This document shows positions 1 to 8,616 of a stretch of 64,000 nt of DNA, one piece after another. Position 1 is the first letter of the stretch; every line of letters starts with the position of its first letter. The notes under the pieces are model-generated. The model did not search any database and was not told the origin of the DNA. It saw nothing but the letters and a program-made list of their open reading frames with translations. The translations under genes and the position numbers were made by a program. Origin of the DNA: Saccharomonospora sp. CUA-673 (GTDB lineage: Bacteria > Actinomycetota > Actinomycetes > Mycobacteriales > Pseudonocardiaceae); NCBI RefSeq assembly GCF_001942305.1, contig NZ_MKKE01000002.1, positions 92,308-156,307 of the forward strand. Direction: 5' to 3'.

Positions 1-1493
1 ACGCCCGGACCGGCCGTCTCCACGATGCGGCCGGCGTCGACGACGTGCAGCTCGTCGGCCGGCCGGGACACCGCGGCCAGGTCGTGGCTGATCAGCACCA
101 CCGCCATGCCGAACGTCCCACGCGCATGGGCGAGCGTGCGCAACACCTCGGCCCGGTTGACCGTGTCCAACGCGGAAGTGACCTCGTCGCAGATCAGCAC
201 CCGCGGACGGGCCAGCAGCGCACGCACCAACGCCGCACGTTGCAACTGGCCGCCGGACAACTCGTCGGGCCGTCGCCGCGCCTGCTCGGCGTCGACGCCC
301 CAGGCGGCCAACAGTTCCGCCGCCTCCGCCCGTGCCTCCCGGACCGGGACGCCGCGGAGCAGCTCGGCGGTCCGGGCGATCTGCGTCGTCACCGCACGGC
401 CCGGGTCGAAACTCGCCTGCGCGTCCTGGGGTACGTACTGCACGTGCCGTCGTTGCGCCCGCGTACGCCGCCGGGCGCTCGGCGACACCGGCTCCCCGTC
501 GAGGCGCAGCACGCCGCTGGTGAACGGAGTCAGGCCGGCGAGACCGCGGGCCAGGGTCGTCTTCCCCGCGCCCGAGCGGCCGACGATGGCCACCCACCCT
601 CCCTCGTGGACTGTCAGGTGCGCCCCGCCCAGCAGCACGGCGCCGTCGCGTGCGCGGTGACCGACGCCCTCGGCGACCAACACCGGCGGCCCCGGCCGGG
701 ACTGCGGCGCCCGACCGGCCGTGGCCGACTCGGCCGCCACCAGCGTGCGCCCCTGCTCGGAAGCGGGCGCTCCGAGCACCGACGCCGATGTGCCGCGCTC
801 GACGACGCGGCCGTCGTGCAGCACCAGCACCGTCCCGGCCAGCCGCCGCGCCAGTGCGAGGTCGTGGGTCAACAGCACCAGCGCCGTGCCGGCCGCAACC
901 ACATCGGACAGCAGATCGGCGATCTCGGACCGGGTGACGGTGTCCGCGCCGGTCGTCGGCTCGTCGAGGACGATCACCTCCGGCCGGGTGATCAGCGCCT
1001 GCGCCAGCACGACGCGTTGTTGCTGGCCGCCGGAGAGTTGGTGCGGGAAGCGCCGGAGCACCGCCGGATCCAAACCGACCGCGGCTACCACGCTGCGCAC
1101 CGCCGCCTCGCGCCCGGCCCGGCCGGGACCGCGCGACCCCGACTCCCGCAACGCGGCCGCCTCGCGCAGGGCGCCACCGATCCGCCGCATCGGGTTCAAC
1201 GCCTCGCCCGGATGTTGCGGCACCAGCGCGATCCTGCCCGCCCGCGCCGTCCGCCGCGTCTTCTCCGAACGGCCCAGCAGGTCCACTCCGGACAGTGTCA
1301 CGCTGCCCGACAGGGCGATGCCCGGACGGGACTCCCCCAGCAGCGCCTGCGCGAGTGTCGTCTTGCCGCTGCCCGACCGGCCCACGACGGCCACCACGGT
1401 GCCCGGCTCGACGTCGACGTCCACCGCGTCCACGAGGACCCGCTCGTCCGCGCGCGCGTGCACGCCGCGCGCCCGCACAACCCGCCCGCTCAC
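1..1493 (-). CDS. Dipeptide/nickel-type ABC transporter, double ATP-binding protein (C-terminus beyond window edge)
   Basis: Cytoplasmic ATPase that would power the two permeases encoded just upstream in the operon. Two complete ATPase domains are fused in one chain (like DppD+DppF). The first has Walker A GRSGSGKTT and signature LSGGQQQR; the second has Walker A GRSGAGKTT and signature LSGGQLQR, and both have LDEP/CDE-type Walker B segments. About 497 residues are visible before the chain runs off the window. The GTG start at 1493 overlaps the TGA of the preceding permease (GTGA), which fixes the start. It is the last visible gene of the riboswitch-controlled operon. The family imports oligopeptides, opines, nickel or metal chelates; a metal chelate is my inference from operon context. 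Confidence 0.9.
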   Translation of the reverse strand, partial: MSGRVVRARGVHARADERVLVDAVDVDVEPGTVVAVVGRSGSGKTTLAQALLGESRPGIALSGSVTLSGVDLLGRSEKTRRTARAGRIALVPQHPGEALNPMRRIGGALREAAALRESGSRGPGRAGREAAVRSVVAAVGLDPAVLRRFPHQLSGGQQQRVVLAQALITRPEVIVLDEPTTGADTVTRSEIADLLSDVVAAGTALVLLTHDLALARRLAGTVLVLHDGRVVERGTSASVLGAPASEQGRTLVAAESATAGRAPQSRPGPPVLVAEGVGHRARDGAVLLGGAHLTVHEGGWVAIVGRSGAGKTTLARGLAGLTPFTSGVLRLDGEPVSPSARRRTRAQRRHVQYVPQDAQASFDPGRAVTTQIARTAELLRGVPVREARAEAAELLAAWGVDAEQARRRPDELSGGQLQRAALVRALLARPRVLICDEVTSALDTVNRAEVLRTLAHARGTFGMAVVLISHDLAAVSRPADELHVVDAGRIVETAGPG

Positions 1494-2308
1494 CGCCCGG
1501 CCGCCGATCGTGCCGCCCGGCTCCACCGCATCGACCGCGCCGCTCCGGTCCTCCTGGTGGCCCGGTCCACGACCAGGTTGGCCGCGACGCACAGCACCAC
1601 CAGCAGGCCCGCGGGGACGAGGGCGGTCCACGGTTGCAGGAACAGCGCCTCCCGGTTGCGTTCGACGAGCACCGCCCAGTCGACCGCCGACGAGCCCAGT
1701 CCGAGCCCGAGGAAGTTCGCCGACGCGATCAGCTGCAGCACCACGATCAGCCTGCTGCCCGCGTCCACGGCCACCGGACCGGCGACGGCTCGTCCGGTGT
1801 GCCACAGGTGGATGCGCCACCACGGTTCACCCTGCAGCACCATCGTCTCCACCGCCGCGCGGCACGCCGGTGCCAACGCGGCGCTGCGGGCCAGTCGCAC
1901 GATCGCCGGCAGCTGCAGCGCGGCCACCGCCGCGACCAGGCCGAACGCGTCCTGCCGTCCGGTGGCCGCCAGCACCAGCAGCACGAGCAGACCCGGCAGC
2001 GCCAGCAGCAGGTCGAGACCGTGCAGCAGCGTCTCGTCGACCCACCGGCGCGACTGGCCGACCATCGTCAGCGCCAAGGGGACGCCGACGAGGTACGCCA
2101 GCGCCAGCGACGCGCCCGCCAGCAGCACCACCGTCTGCCCGCCGGACAGGGCCAACGCGAGCACGTCCCGGCCGAGCACGTCCGTGCCGAGGGGGTGCCC
2201 GGACCCGGGCGGCAGCAACGGCGCGGCCTGTGACTGCGTCGGCCCCGCCAACAGCGGACCCAGGACCGCCACCAGCAGTCCGGCGCCGAGCATCGCCCAC
2301 CCGATCAC
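1490..2308 (-). CDS. ABC transporter permease, DppC/OppC/NikC type
   Basis: Inner-membrane permease of a peptide/nickel-class importer, 272 aa. It has an N-terminal membrane segment, then the extracytoplasmic region with the family motif HPLGTDVLGRDVL, followed by about five further hydrophobic segments. The usual EAA loop is recognisable but weak (around the segment AALAPACRAAVETM). The GTG start overlaps the stop of the DppB-type gene by 4 nt (GTGA), and its own stop overlaps the ATPase start in the same way, so the three are translationally coupled. Substrate cannot be read from the sequence. Confidence 0.88.
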   Translation of the reverse strand: MIGWAMLGAGLLVAVLGPLLAGPTQSQAAPLLPPGSGHPLGTDVLGRDVLALALSGGQTVVLLAGASLALAYLVGVPLALTMVGQSRRWVDETLLHGLDLLLALPGLLVLLVLAATGRQDAFGLVAAVAALQLPAIVRLARSAALAPACRAAVETMVLQGEPWWRIHLWHTGRAVAGPVAVDAGSRLIVVLQLIASANFLGLGLGSSAVDWAVLVERNREALFLQPWTALVPAGLLVVLCVAANLVVDRATRRTGAARSMRWSRAARSAAGR

Positions 2309-3255
2309 GTGACCACGTCCCGCTGCGGAACGAGCCGCCGCGCCGCGACATCCGCGAGGACGTTGACCACGACCGTGGTGACGACGAACAGGATCGCGTA
2401 GCCCTGCACCACCGGCAGGTCGCGCGCCCGCACCGCCTCCACGAACCCGGCGCCGACGCCGGGCAGACCGAACATCGCCTCCACCACGAGCACACCGCCG
2501 AGGAGACCGTCCACCGTGCGCGCCAGCTGCTGCACGGCCGGGGCGATGCCGTTCGGCACCACGGTGCGCAGCAGCACGGCGCGTTCGGAGACGCCGAGCA
2601 GCCGCAGGTGCGTCGCGTAGGGCGCGTCACGCGCGTCGGCCACCCCGATCCGGATCTGCCGCGCCAGCGCGCACAGGTGCTTCGCCACGAGCACCGCGAC
2701 GGGCAGCACAAGTACCGCAGGCTGGTCGACCAGCGACCCTCCCGGCAGTCCGGCAGCCGTGGCAGGAAACCACCCCAGCTGCAGCGCGAACACGGCGGCC
2801 AGCACCATGCCGAGCGCGAACTCCGGAATCGCGCCGAGCGCCACGACCAGCGCGTTCAGCGCCCGGTCGACCCGCGAGCCGGGCCGCGTTCCGCCGAGGA
2901 CTCCGACCAGCAGGGCCACCGGCAGCACACACGCCAGCGTCACCGCGGCCAGCACCAGCGTGCCGGCCACCTCCGAACCCAGGTCCTCGGTCACCGGTCG
3001 CCCGGTCAACCACGACGTGCCGAGGTCGCCGCGGACAATCCCCGCGAGCCATTCGACGAACCGCTCACCCCACGGCCGATCCAGCCCCAGCTCGGCACGC
3101 AGAGCCGCGACCTGCTCGTCCGTGGCGTGCTCCCCGGCCGCGATCACGGCCGTGTCGCCGGGCAGCAGGGACGTCAGCACGTAGACGCCCGTGACGACGA
3201 CCGCGATCTGCACCAGCCCGGCGCCGAGCCGCCGCACGGGGTAGGGCGCGCTCAC
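2305..3255 (-). CDS. ABC transporter permease, DppB/OppB/NikB type
   Basis: Inner-membrane permease, 316 aa. The N-terminal segment (QIAVVVTGVYVLTSLLPGD) is typical of DppB-like proteins, as are GDLGTSW near residue 75 and the C-terminal FGLPGVGAGFVEAV region of the cytoplasmic loop. The GTG start at 3255 would overlap the stop codon of the binding-protein gene if one missing G is restored upstream. It pairs with the DppC-type permease to form the transport channel. Confidence 0.88.
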   Translation of the reverse strand: MSAPYPVRRLGAGLVQIAVVVTGVYVLTSLLPGDTAVIAAGEHATDEQVAALRAELGLDRPWGERFVEWLAGIVRGDLGTSWLTGRPVTEDLGSEVAGTLVLAAVTLACVLPVALLVGVLGGTRPGSRVDRALNALVVALGAIPEFALGMVLAAVFALQLGWFPATAAGLPGGSLVDQPAVLVLPVAVLVAKHLCALARQIRIGVADARDAPYATHLRLLGVSERAVLLRTVVPNGIAPAVQQLARTVDGLLGGVLVVEAMFGLPGVGAGFVEAVRARDLPVVQGYAILFVVTTVVVNVLADVAARRLVPQRDVVT

Positions 3256-4795
3256 CCCACGACGCGCCGTCGAACCGCGCCCAGTCCTGCGAGTTCGGCG
3301 TCGCCGCGCGCAATCCGTCGACGCCCGGGGCGACGGCGACGTTCCAGTGGCTGAATCCCCACACGACGAGCCCGCTGTCGACGTGGGCGACGTGCTGGGC
3401 CCGGGCGAGCAGGCGCGCCCGGTCGCCGTCGTCGGCGGTGGCGATCGCCCGGGAGAACAGGCCGTCGAACTCGGCCGAGTCGAAGTGGGTGTAGTTGCCG
3501 CTCTCGCTGCCGGAGGTCATCCGCTGCCCGAGGAACACCGGCACCGGCAGCGCGGCCGTCCGGGTGTGCGCGGCCACGCCCCGCTCCTCGATCTCGTCGA
3601 AGTAGGTCTCCGACGGCCGGGCCTGCGGGGTGACCGTCAGCCCGATCTCGGCCAACTGTTCGGCGATCAGCGTCGCCGCCCGCTCGAAGTACGGGTCGGT
3701 GTCGCTGGTCAGCAGTGTGATCTCCGAGCGCCCTGCACCGGCCTCGCGCACGAGTTCTCGGGCGCGGTCGACGTCCCGGGTGCGCTGCGGCAGATCATCG
3801 GCGTAGTGCTCGAGATCCTTGCCGAACAGGTCGTTGCCGACCTCGCCCTTGCCACTGAGCGCGACCTCCACGAGCGCTTCCCGGTCGATACCGAGCTGCA
3901 CCGCCTCGCGCAGACGCGGATCGTCGAACGGGGCACGGTCGACCTTGAGCGCCACCGCCTGCATCGTGCTGTGGGGCGCGGACAGCACCCGCGCGCGCTC
4001 GTCGCCCTCGAGCCTGCGCGCGGCGTTGGCGCCGACGTCGTGCGCGTAGTGCACCTGCCCGGACAGCAGCGCCGACACCCGGGCAGACTCGTCGTTGATG
4101 GGCACGAATTCCAGCTCCGCAGGTGCCGCCGGGCCGGACCAGTGGTCGTCGAACCTCGTGAACACCGCACTGCCGCCGGGTTCGAACGACGAGAACCGGA
4201 ACGGCCCGGACCCGACCGGGTTCCGGAAGCCCGTCGTGCCCGCCGGGACGATCTCGGTGCCCGGTGCGCCCCACGCCGCCGGGAACTCGAAGTTCGGCGC
4301 CTGCAGGACGAGTTCGAGTTCGCGTTCGGAGTGGGCGCGGCTCGCCGCGAAGTCCACCGGGGTGAAGTGCGTCTGCGCGGACGCGCCGGCCCCGGGGTCG
4401 GCGATCCGCCGGTAGCTGTACAGGACGTCCTCGGCCGTCACGGGGCTTCCGTCGTGGAACCGGGCCCCGCGCAGCGTGATCCGCCAGCGCCGGCCGGCAT
4501 CTCCGGACTCCCACGACTCGGCCAGCCGCGGGACGATGCTCATGTCGTCGTCGTACGCCACGAGGGTGTCGAACAGGGCCTTGGCCCTGGCCTGGTCGAC
4601 GAACAGCGGCGTCACGTGCGGATCGAGCGACTCCCGTCCACCCGCCGTCGCGAAGGCGACGCGGAACCGCTCGCTTCCCGCACCGCCCGCGGCGCATCCC
4701 GGGAGGACGGTCACGGCGGCGGCACCCGCAGCGGCGGCGAGGAAACGCCGCCGGGTCCATCGTGGACGGACCCGGTCACCGGCGGCTCGGCTCAT
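3252..4795 (-). CDS. Substrate-binding lipoprotein of dipeptide/nickel ABC transporter (frameshift at its 3' end)
   Basis: Extracytoplasmic solute-binding protein (SBP_bac_5 family), about 514 aa. The start ATG at 4795 gives a twin-arginine signal (RRRF, residues 15-18) and a lipobox LPGC with the lipid-modified Cys at 34, so it is probably a Tat-exported lipoprotein. Family landmarks follow: RFRVAFATAGGRESLDPH, YDTL-like DTLVAYD, RWRITLRGARFHDGSPVTAEDV. As given, the frame has no stop here and runs 63 Arg/Ala-rich codons into the permease gene (to 3065). One extra G in the G-run near 3257 would give a TGA at 3252-3254 overlapping the permease GTG, the layout used elsewhere in the operon. I therefore end the gene at 3252. 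Confidence 0.82.
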
Positions 4796-6142
4796 GTCCA
4801 CCCTCCTTGTCCCCGGCACCTTCGCCGGTGTCAGCGGTGTCGTCGGTGTCAGCGGTGTCAGCAGCCTTGTCGTCGGCGTCCTCGGATGCGGCGCTCTCGG
4901 AGGACCGGCGGAGCAGGCCGCGGCGTTCCATGGCCCCCGCACCCGCGGCTCCGGCGAGTCCGACGACGCACAGCGCCAACACGGGAGCCACCGCAGTTCC
5001 GCCACCCCGGCGAGGTCGAGCAGGGTTCCGGCGAGCCAGCTCACGCCGGCGGCCGCGACGCTCGAGACGAGGTAGTAGAACCCGTAGTAGGTGCCGGCCA
5101 GCCGTTCGCTGCCGACGACGGGAAGCAGCTCCATCGCGAACGGATTGGTGATGGCCTGGCCGACGGTGAACAGCACCGTCGTCGCCAGCACCGGGATCAT
5201 CACCAGTGCCACCGTCACGCCGAGGTCCTCACCGGTGCGGGTGACCAGGAACGGCGAGGCGACCAGCAGCGGCACGAACGACAGGCCCATGCACGCCAGG
5301 CCGACGACGACCGAGCGGCCGGAGGTCCACCGCGCGCGGCACCATTCGGTGATCCGCACCTGACCGGCCACGCCGATCACCGTGGACACGACGAACACCA
5401 GCGTGATCGCCCACGACAGCCCGGACACCCGCTGCGCCTCGAGCGGGATCATCAGGTACAGCTGGTTGTACAGGCCGAAGTAGGCCGACAGCGACACCGT
5501 GAACGCGAGGAACCGCCGGTTGGTCACGACCTCGCGCCAACTGCCGAGCACGCCCGTCTGTTGCGGTTCGACCTCGCGGTGCGGCAGGACGAGGATCTGC
5601 GCCACCGTGAGGACGGCGAACGCGACGCACGCGACCCACGCCACGGCGCGGAAGTCGATCGTCAGCAGCAGCGCGCCGAGCAGCGGCCCGACCAGCGTGC
5701 CGGCGTGGGCGAAGACGTTGAACACCGAGAACGCCTCGGCGCGCCGCTCCCCGGCCTCGTGCATGAGGTAGGTCCGCACGGCAGGGTTGAAGAACGCCCC
5801 CGCGAGCCCGGTGAGCACCACGGCGGCGATCAGCCCCGGCAGCGACGTCAGCAGGGCGAACAGGCCGAACGCCAGCACCCGCAGACCGCAGCCGAGGATG
5901 ATCATCGGCCGGCAGCCGATCCGATCCGCGGCGGTGCCGCCGACGAGGAACATGCCCTGCTGGCTGAGGTTCCGCAGCCCGAGCACGAGGCCGACGATCG
6001 CGGCCCCGTATCCGAGTTCGGTGCTCATGTACGAGGCCAGGAACGGCAGCAGCATGTAGAAGCCGATGTTGATGCCGAACTGGTTGAGCACCAGCAGCCG
6101 CGCCGGTGTGGACAGCTGTCGGAATGCGCTTCGGGTCGTCAC
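4776..6142 (-). CDS. MFS transporter (frameshifted near 4991), probable exporter
   Basis: Major facilitator protein with about 12 membrane segments. GTG start at 6142 overlaps the stop of the PLP-enzyme gene (GTGA). Segments 1-11 read in one frame up to DLAGVAELR; the last helix (APVLALCVVGLAGAAGAGAM) and an Asp/Glu-rich hydrophilic tail read in another frame and stop at 4776. One missing G near 4991 joins them. Without this correction the frame reads straight into the binding-protein gene, giving a false 1241-codon fusion. In metallophore loci such as staphylopine, the MFS protein (CntE) exports the chelator; that role here is inferred from position between biosynthetic-type enzymes and an importer. 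Confidence 0.8.
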
Positions 6143-7281
6143 GAGAGCTCCTCCTCGCGGGTCGCATCGGGGCGCGGCGCTCGCCGCTCGCACGGATCGG
6201 GCACGTCGACGCAGCGCGCCCATCGGTGCCCGACCGAATCGGCGACACTGTCCACTGTGTCCGGTTCGTCGGCGACGGCCGTCAGTCCGTGGCGTAGGCA
6301 GAAGCCGTCGTCGAAGACCGATTCCCAGTAGCGGCTCGGTCCGTCGGGGAACACGGCGGCCACGCGGTCGGAGCCGAGCTCGCGTGCGCACCACGCCGCG
6401 ACCATCGCGGCGGCTCCGGTGCTCCAGCCGCCGCTGACGAACGTGCCGGCCGCCAGCCGCCGGCACGCGTCGACCGTCTCCCCCGGGCCGACCCAGTGGA
6501 CCTCGTCGAACTGGTCGTAGGCCACGTTGTCGGGATGGATGCTGCTGCCCAGTCCGCGCATCACGCGCCGCCGGGCCGGCTGGCCGAAGACGCTCGAGCC
6601 CGGGGCGTCGACGCCGATCAGGCGGACGTCGGGCCAGGTGCGGCGCACCACCGACGCGATGCCCGCACTGTGCCCGCCGGTGCCGACACTGCACACGAGG
6701 GCGTCGAGGTGCTCGAGCTGCTGGGCCAGTTCGAGGCCCATCTGGTGATACCCCGTGGGGTTGTCCGGGTTGTTGTACTGGTCGGGCCAATACGCGCCGG
6801 GGATCTCGTCCAGGATCTGCTCGACCCGATCGAGGCGCGCCTGCTGCCAGCCCCCGGTCGGGTGTGGACGGTCGACGATCTCCAGGCGCGTCCCGTAGGC
6901 GTGCAGCAGGCGCCGGGTCATGTCGTCGAGTTCGTCGTCGGCGACGATGACGACGGGGTGCCCGAGGGCGCGCCCGACGAACGACAGTCCGATGGCGAGC
7001 GTGCCGCTGCTCGATTCGACGACGGTGCCGCCGTCGTCGAGGTCACCGCGCCGGCGGGCGCCCTGCAGCATCGCCAGCGCCGCGCGGGCCTTCATCGTGG
7101 CAGGGCCGACTCCTTCCAATTTGGCCCAGAATCCCGGATGGTGCCGGGGCAAGGGCGTACTCACGCGCAGCACCGGGGTGTTGCCGATGAGGTCGAGCAG
7201 CGATACGCACCGGCGTCCGCCCGGAGTGTCCACCGTGGTCGTCCGCGTCTCGCCGGGACCGGTGTGCTGGAACGGAATCAC
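6139..7281 (-). CDS. PLP-dependent enzyme of the cysteine synthase fold
   Basis: 380 aa fold-type II PLP enzyme. It shows the family signature LLDLIGNTPVLR, a Schiff-base lysine at about residue 64 (GPATMKARAA), the ESSSGTLAIGLS substrate loop, and the phosphate-binding segment VGTGGHSAGIA. Similar enzymes act as beta-replacement catalysts: CysK makes cysteine, SbnA starts diaminopropionate synthesis for staphyloferrin B, and a related enzyme is in the EDDS operon of Amycolatopsis. The gene is locked between a DUF364 gene and an MFS exporter with 4-nt overlaps on both sides, under a cobalamin riboswitch. A role in building a metal ligand is therefore more likely than cysteine supply, but the substrate is unknown. 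Confidence 0.82.
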   Translation of the reverse strand: MIPFQHTGPGETRTTTVDTPGGRRCVSLLDLIGNTPVLRVSTPLPRHHPGFWAKLEGVGPATMKARAALAMLQGARRRGDLDDGGTVVESSSGTLAIGLSFVGRALGHPVVIVADDELDDMTRRLLHAYGTRLEIVDRPHPTGGWQQARLDRVEQILDEIPGAYWPDQYNNPDNPTGYHQMGLELAQQLEHLDALVCSVGTGGHSAGIASVVRRTWPDVRLIGVDAPGSSVFGQPARRRVMRGLGSSIHPDNVAYDQFDEVHWVGPGETVDACRRLAAGTFVSGGWSTGAAAMVAAWCARELGSDRVAAVFPDGPSRYWESVFDDGFCLRHGLTAVADEPDTVDSVADSVGHRWARCVDVPDPCERRAPRPDATREEELS

Positions 7282-8180
7282 GCGGAGCCACCCCCTTCGC
7301 CGGCGCCGTGGCCTTCGCCGTACACGTGGACGTCCGTGGCGTCACCGCTGAGCCAGAAGAACGGGTACGGCTCGGCCGACAACGCGGCGATCTCACCGGC
7401 ACCGCCGGTCCCGTCTCCCAGGAGCTCCCGGAGCACCGCGGCGCCGGTCTGGGCGAACATCACCAGTGGGATGCCGCGCTCGCGGCAGCGGTGGGAGATG
7501 TCGTCGAACGTGCCGTTGCCGAGGGTCATCCCCGAGGCGAGCACCGCGTCCGCACCCTCGATCGCCGCGCGGTGGTCGTCGGTGATCGGTTCGTCCCATT
7601 CGGTGCGTCCGCCGCCGAGGTCGCAGGCGACGTAGTCGAGGCCGCGTTCCCGTAGCGCGGACAGCAGCGAGTTGACGACGCCGATGACGGCGACCGTGCC
7701 GCCGGCGGGCAGGGGCACGAGGTCGGCGACGACGCGGGCGCGCGCCATCGATTTCTCCAGGGAGGTCCCGGACGGGATCCGCACCGTCCGGGAGTCGAGG
7801 GGATGCGGCCTGCGGGCCGCGAGGTAGGCGTCGAGGGCGGCGATGCGCACCGCGCGGGCAGGGTGTGCCAGCAGCGACGCGACGTCCGAGCCGACGATCT
7901 CGCGCACGACAGCACTGTCCACAGCGGAACTGTCCACTTCGTCCGGCTCGACGGCGCACGACCCGACGCAGGGTCCCACGCGCACGCTCAGGACGGTGTT
8001 GACGTATCCGCTGCTGCGGCCGGTGTGCCGGGCGGCTTGGACGGTCAGGAACGCCACGGATGCCGTGGCCTCGGTCAGGGCAGGGTTGTCATCCGGGAGC
8101 AGGCCGGCGACGACGCGTTCGAGCGCACCGTCGGCCGATCTCCCCGGATCGGGGAAGTTCTGGGACACACGACTCTCCAC
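7278..8180 (-). CDS. DUF4213/DUF364 family protein (putative heavy-metal chelation fold)
   Basis: 300 aa from a GTG at 8180; a second GTG at 8168, preceded by GGAGAG, is an equally good start. The N-terminal part resembles DUF4213. The C-terminal half is a Rossmann-like DUF364 domain, with the nucleotide-type turn AVIGVVNSLLSAL and the conserved stretch VLASGMTLGNGTFDDI near residue 225. The family is annotated as putative heavy-metal chelation; no enzyme activity is established to my knowledge. It is the first full-length gene after the cobalamin riboswitch and overlaps the PLP-enzyme gene by 4 nt. Confidence 0.75.
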   Translation of the reverse strand: MESRVSQNFPDPGRSADGALERVVAGLLPDDNPALTEATASVAFLTVQAARHTGRSSGYVNTVLSVRVGPCVGSCAVEPDEVDSSAVDSAVVREIVGSDVASLLAHPARAVRIAALDAYLAARRPHPLDSRTVRIPSGTSLEKSMARARVVADLVPLPAGGTVAVIGVVNSLLSALRERGLDYVACDLGGGRTEWDEPITDDHRAAIEGADAVLASGMTLGNGTFDDISHRCRERGIPLVMFAQTGAAVLRELLGDGTGGAGEIAALSAEPYPFFWLSGDATDVHVYGEGHGAGEGGGSA

Positions 8181-8213
8181 ATCGCACGGACAGGAACGGG
8201 TAGGGGAACCGCC

Positions 8214-8291
8214 CTATGCGATGTGGGTGACGTGGATACAGTGGGTGAATTGGGCCGGGAATGCCGGCACGGACGGCAGCATGACGCGCAC
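8214..8291 (-). CDS. Small Cys/His ORF (25 codons) directly behind the cobalamin riboswitch
   Basis: A GTG at 8291 (or in-frame ATG at 8282) is preceded at ideal spacing by a very strong Shine-Dalgarno sequence, GGAGGAGG (8297-8304). The 25-residue product is mostly hydrophobic/Pro-rich and ends in THCIHVTHIA, clustering His17, Cys18, His20 and His23. It stops 33 nt before the DUF364 start. It may be a regulatory leader peptide, a small metal-binding protein, or a precursor peptide. No family was recognised. The ribosome-binding site is the first target for the riboswitch, so this is not a random reading frame, but translation is unproven. Confidence 0.5.
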   Translation of the reverse strand: MRVMLPSVPAFPAQFTHCIHVTHIA

Positions 8292-8332
8292 CGTGACCTC
8301 CTCCGGGGCTCCGCGACCCCGTACGATTCGGT

Positions 8333-8480
8333 GCGACGGTGGGAGTCTCCTGACTCGTGCCTCGGCATCGTCCCCGGCCTTCCCACCGGACATTCCGGCA
8401 GTGGCCTTCGTCGGGGACGACTCCGCACTCACAGTGGCGGGACCGTGCCGGATTCGCACCGGCTTCCTCGTCACCATCGC
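8333..8480 (-). promoter_or_regulatory. Cobalamin (B12) riboswitch
   Basis: On the minus strand the conserved core reads GCCGGTGCGAATCCGGCAC, then GGTCCCGCCACTGTGA, the hallmark of adenosylcobalamin-class riboswitches. The 3' part carries the B12 box AGTCAGGAGACTCCC (about 8355-8341). Closing stem P1 is formed by GCGATGGTG (8480-8472) and CACCGTCGC (8341-8333), nine pairs with one G-U. It precedes, at normal distance, the GGAGGAGG ribosome-binding site of the small ORF, so translational control is likely. High cobalamin would switch the operon off. Confidence 0.95.
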
Positions 8481-8494
8481 GTGGACCGCGTATC

Positions 8495-8523
8495 AACATC
8501 CCAGTGTCGCCCACCCGGGTCAA
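8495..8523 (-). promoter_or_regulatory. Candidate promoter of the riboswitch operon
   Basis: TTGACC (8523-8518), a 17-bp spacer, then GATGTT (8500-8495). Transcription would begin near 8488, just before the P1 stem of the riboswitch. The fit to actinobacterial housekeeping promoters is reasonable but not unique. Confidence 0.45.
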
Positions 8524-8616
8524 GGGCGGACGAACGTGATCACCGTTGCATCCATGGCTCGTCGCGCATCGTTCCGCACGACCATCCGTCCACAGTGGCC
8601 CGGAAGATCCGGGACA

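Noticed and set aside
721..3354. Long plus-strand ORFs over the ABC transporter genes and elsewhere
   Set aside because: High-GC shadow frames: Arg/Pro/Ala-rich, no domains, opposite to clear genes.
3065..6790. A single 1241-codon frame that looks like an MFS transporter fused to a binding protein
   Set aside because: The last MFS helix and natural stop lie in another frame, and the binding protein has its own signal peptide and lipobox. One missing G explains the false fusion.
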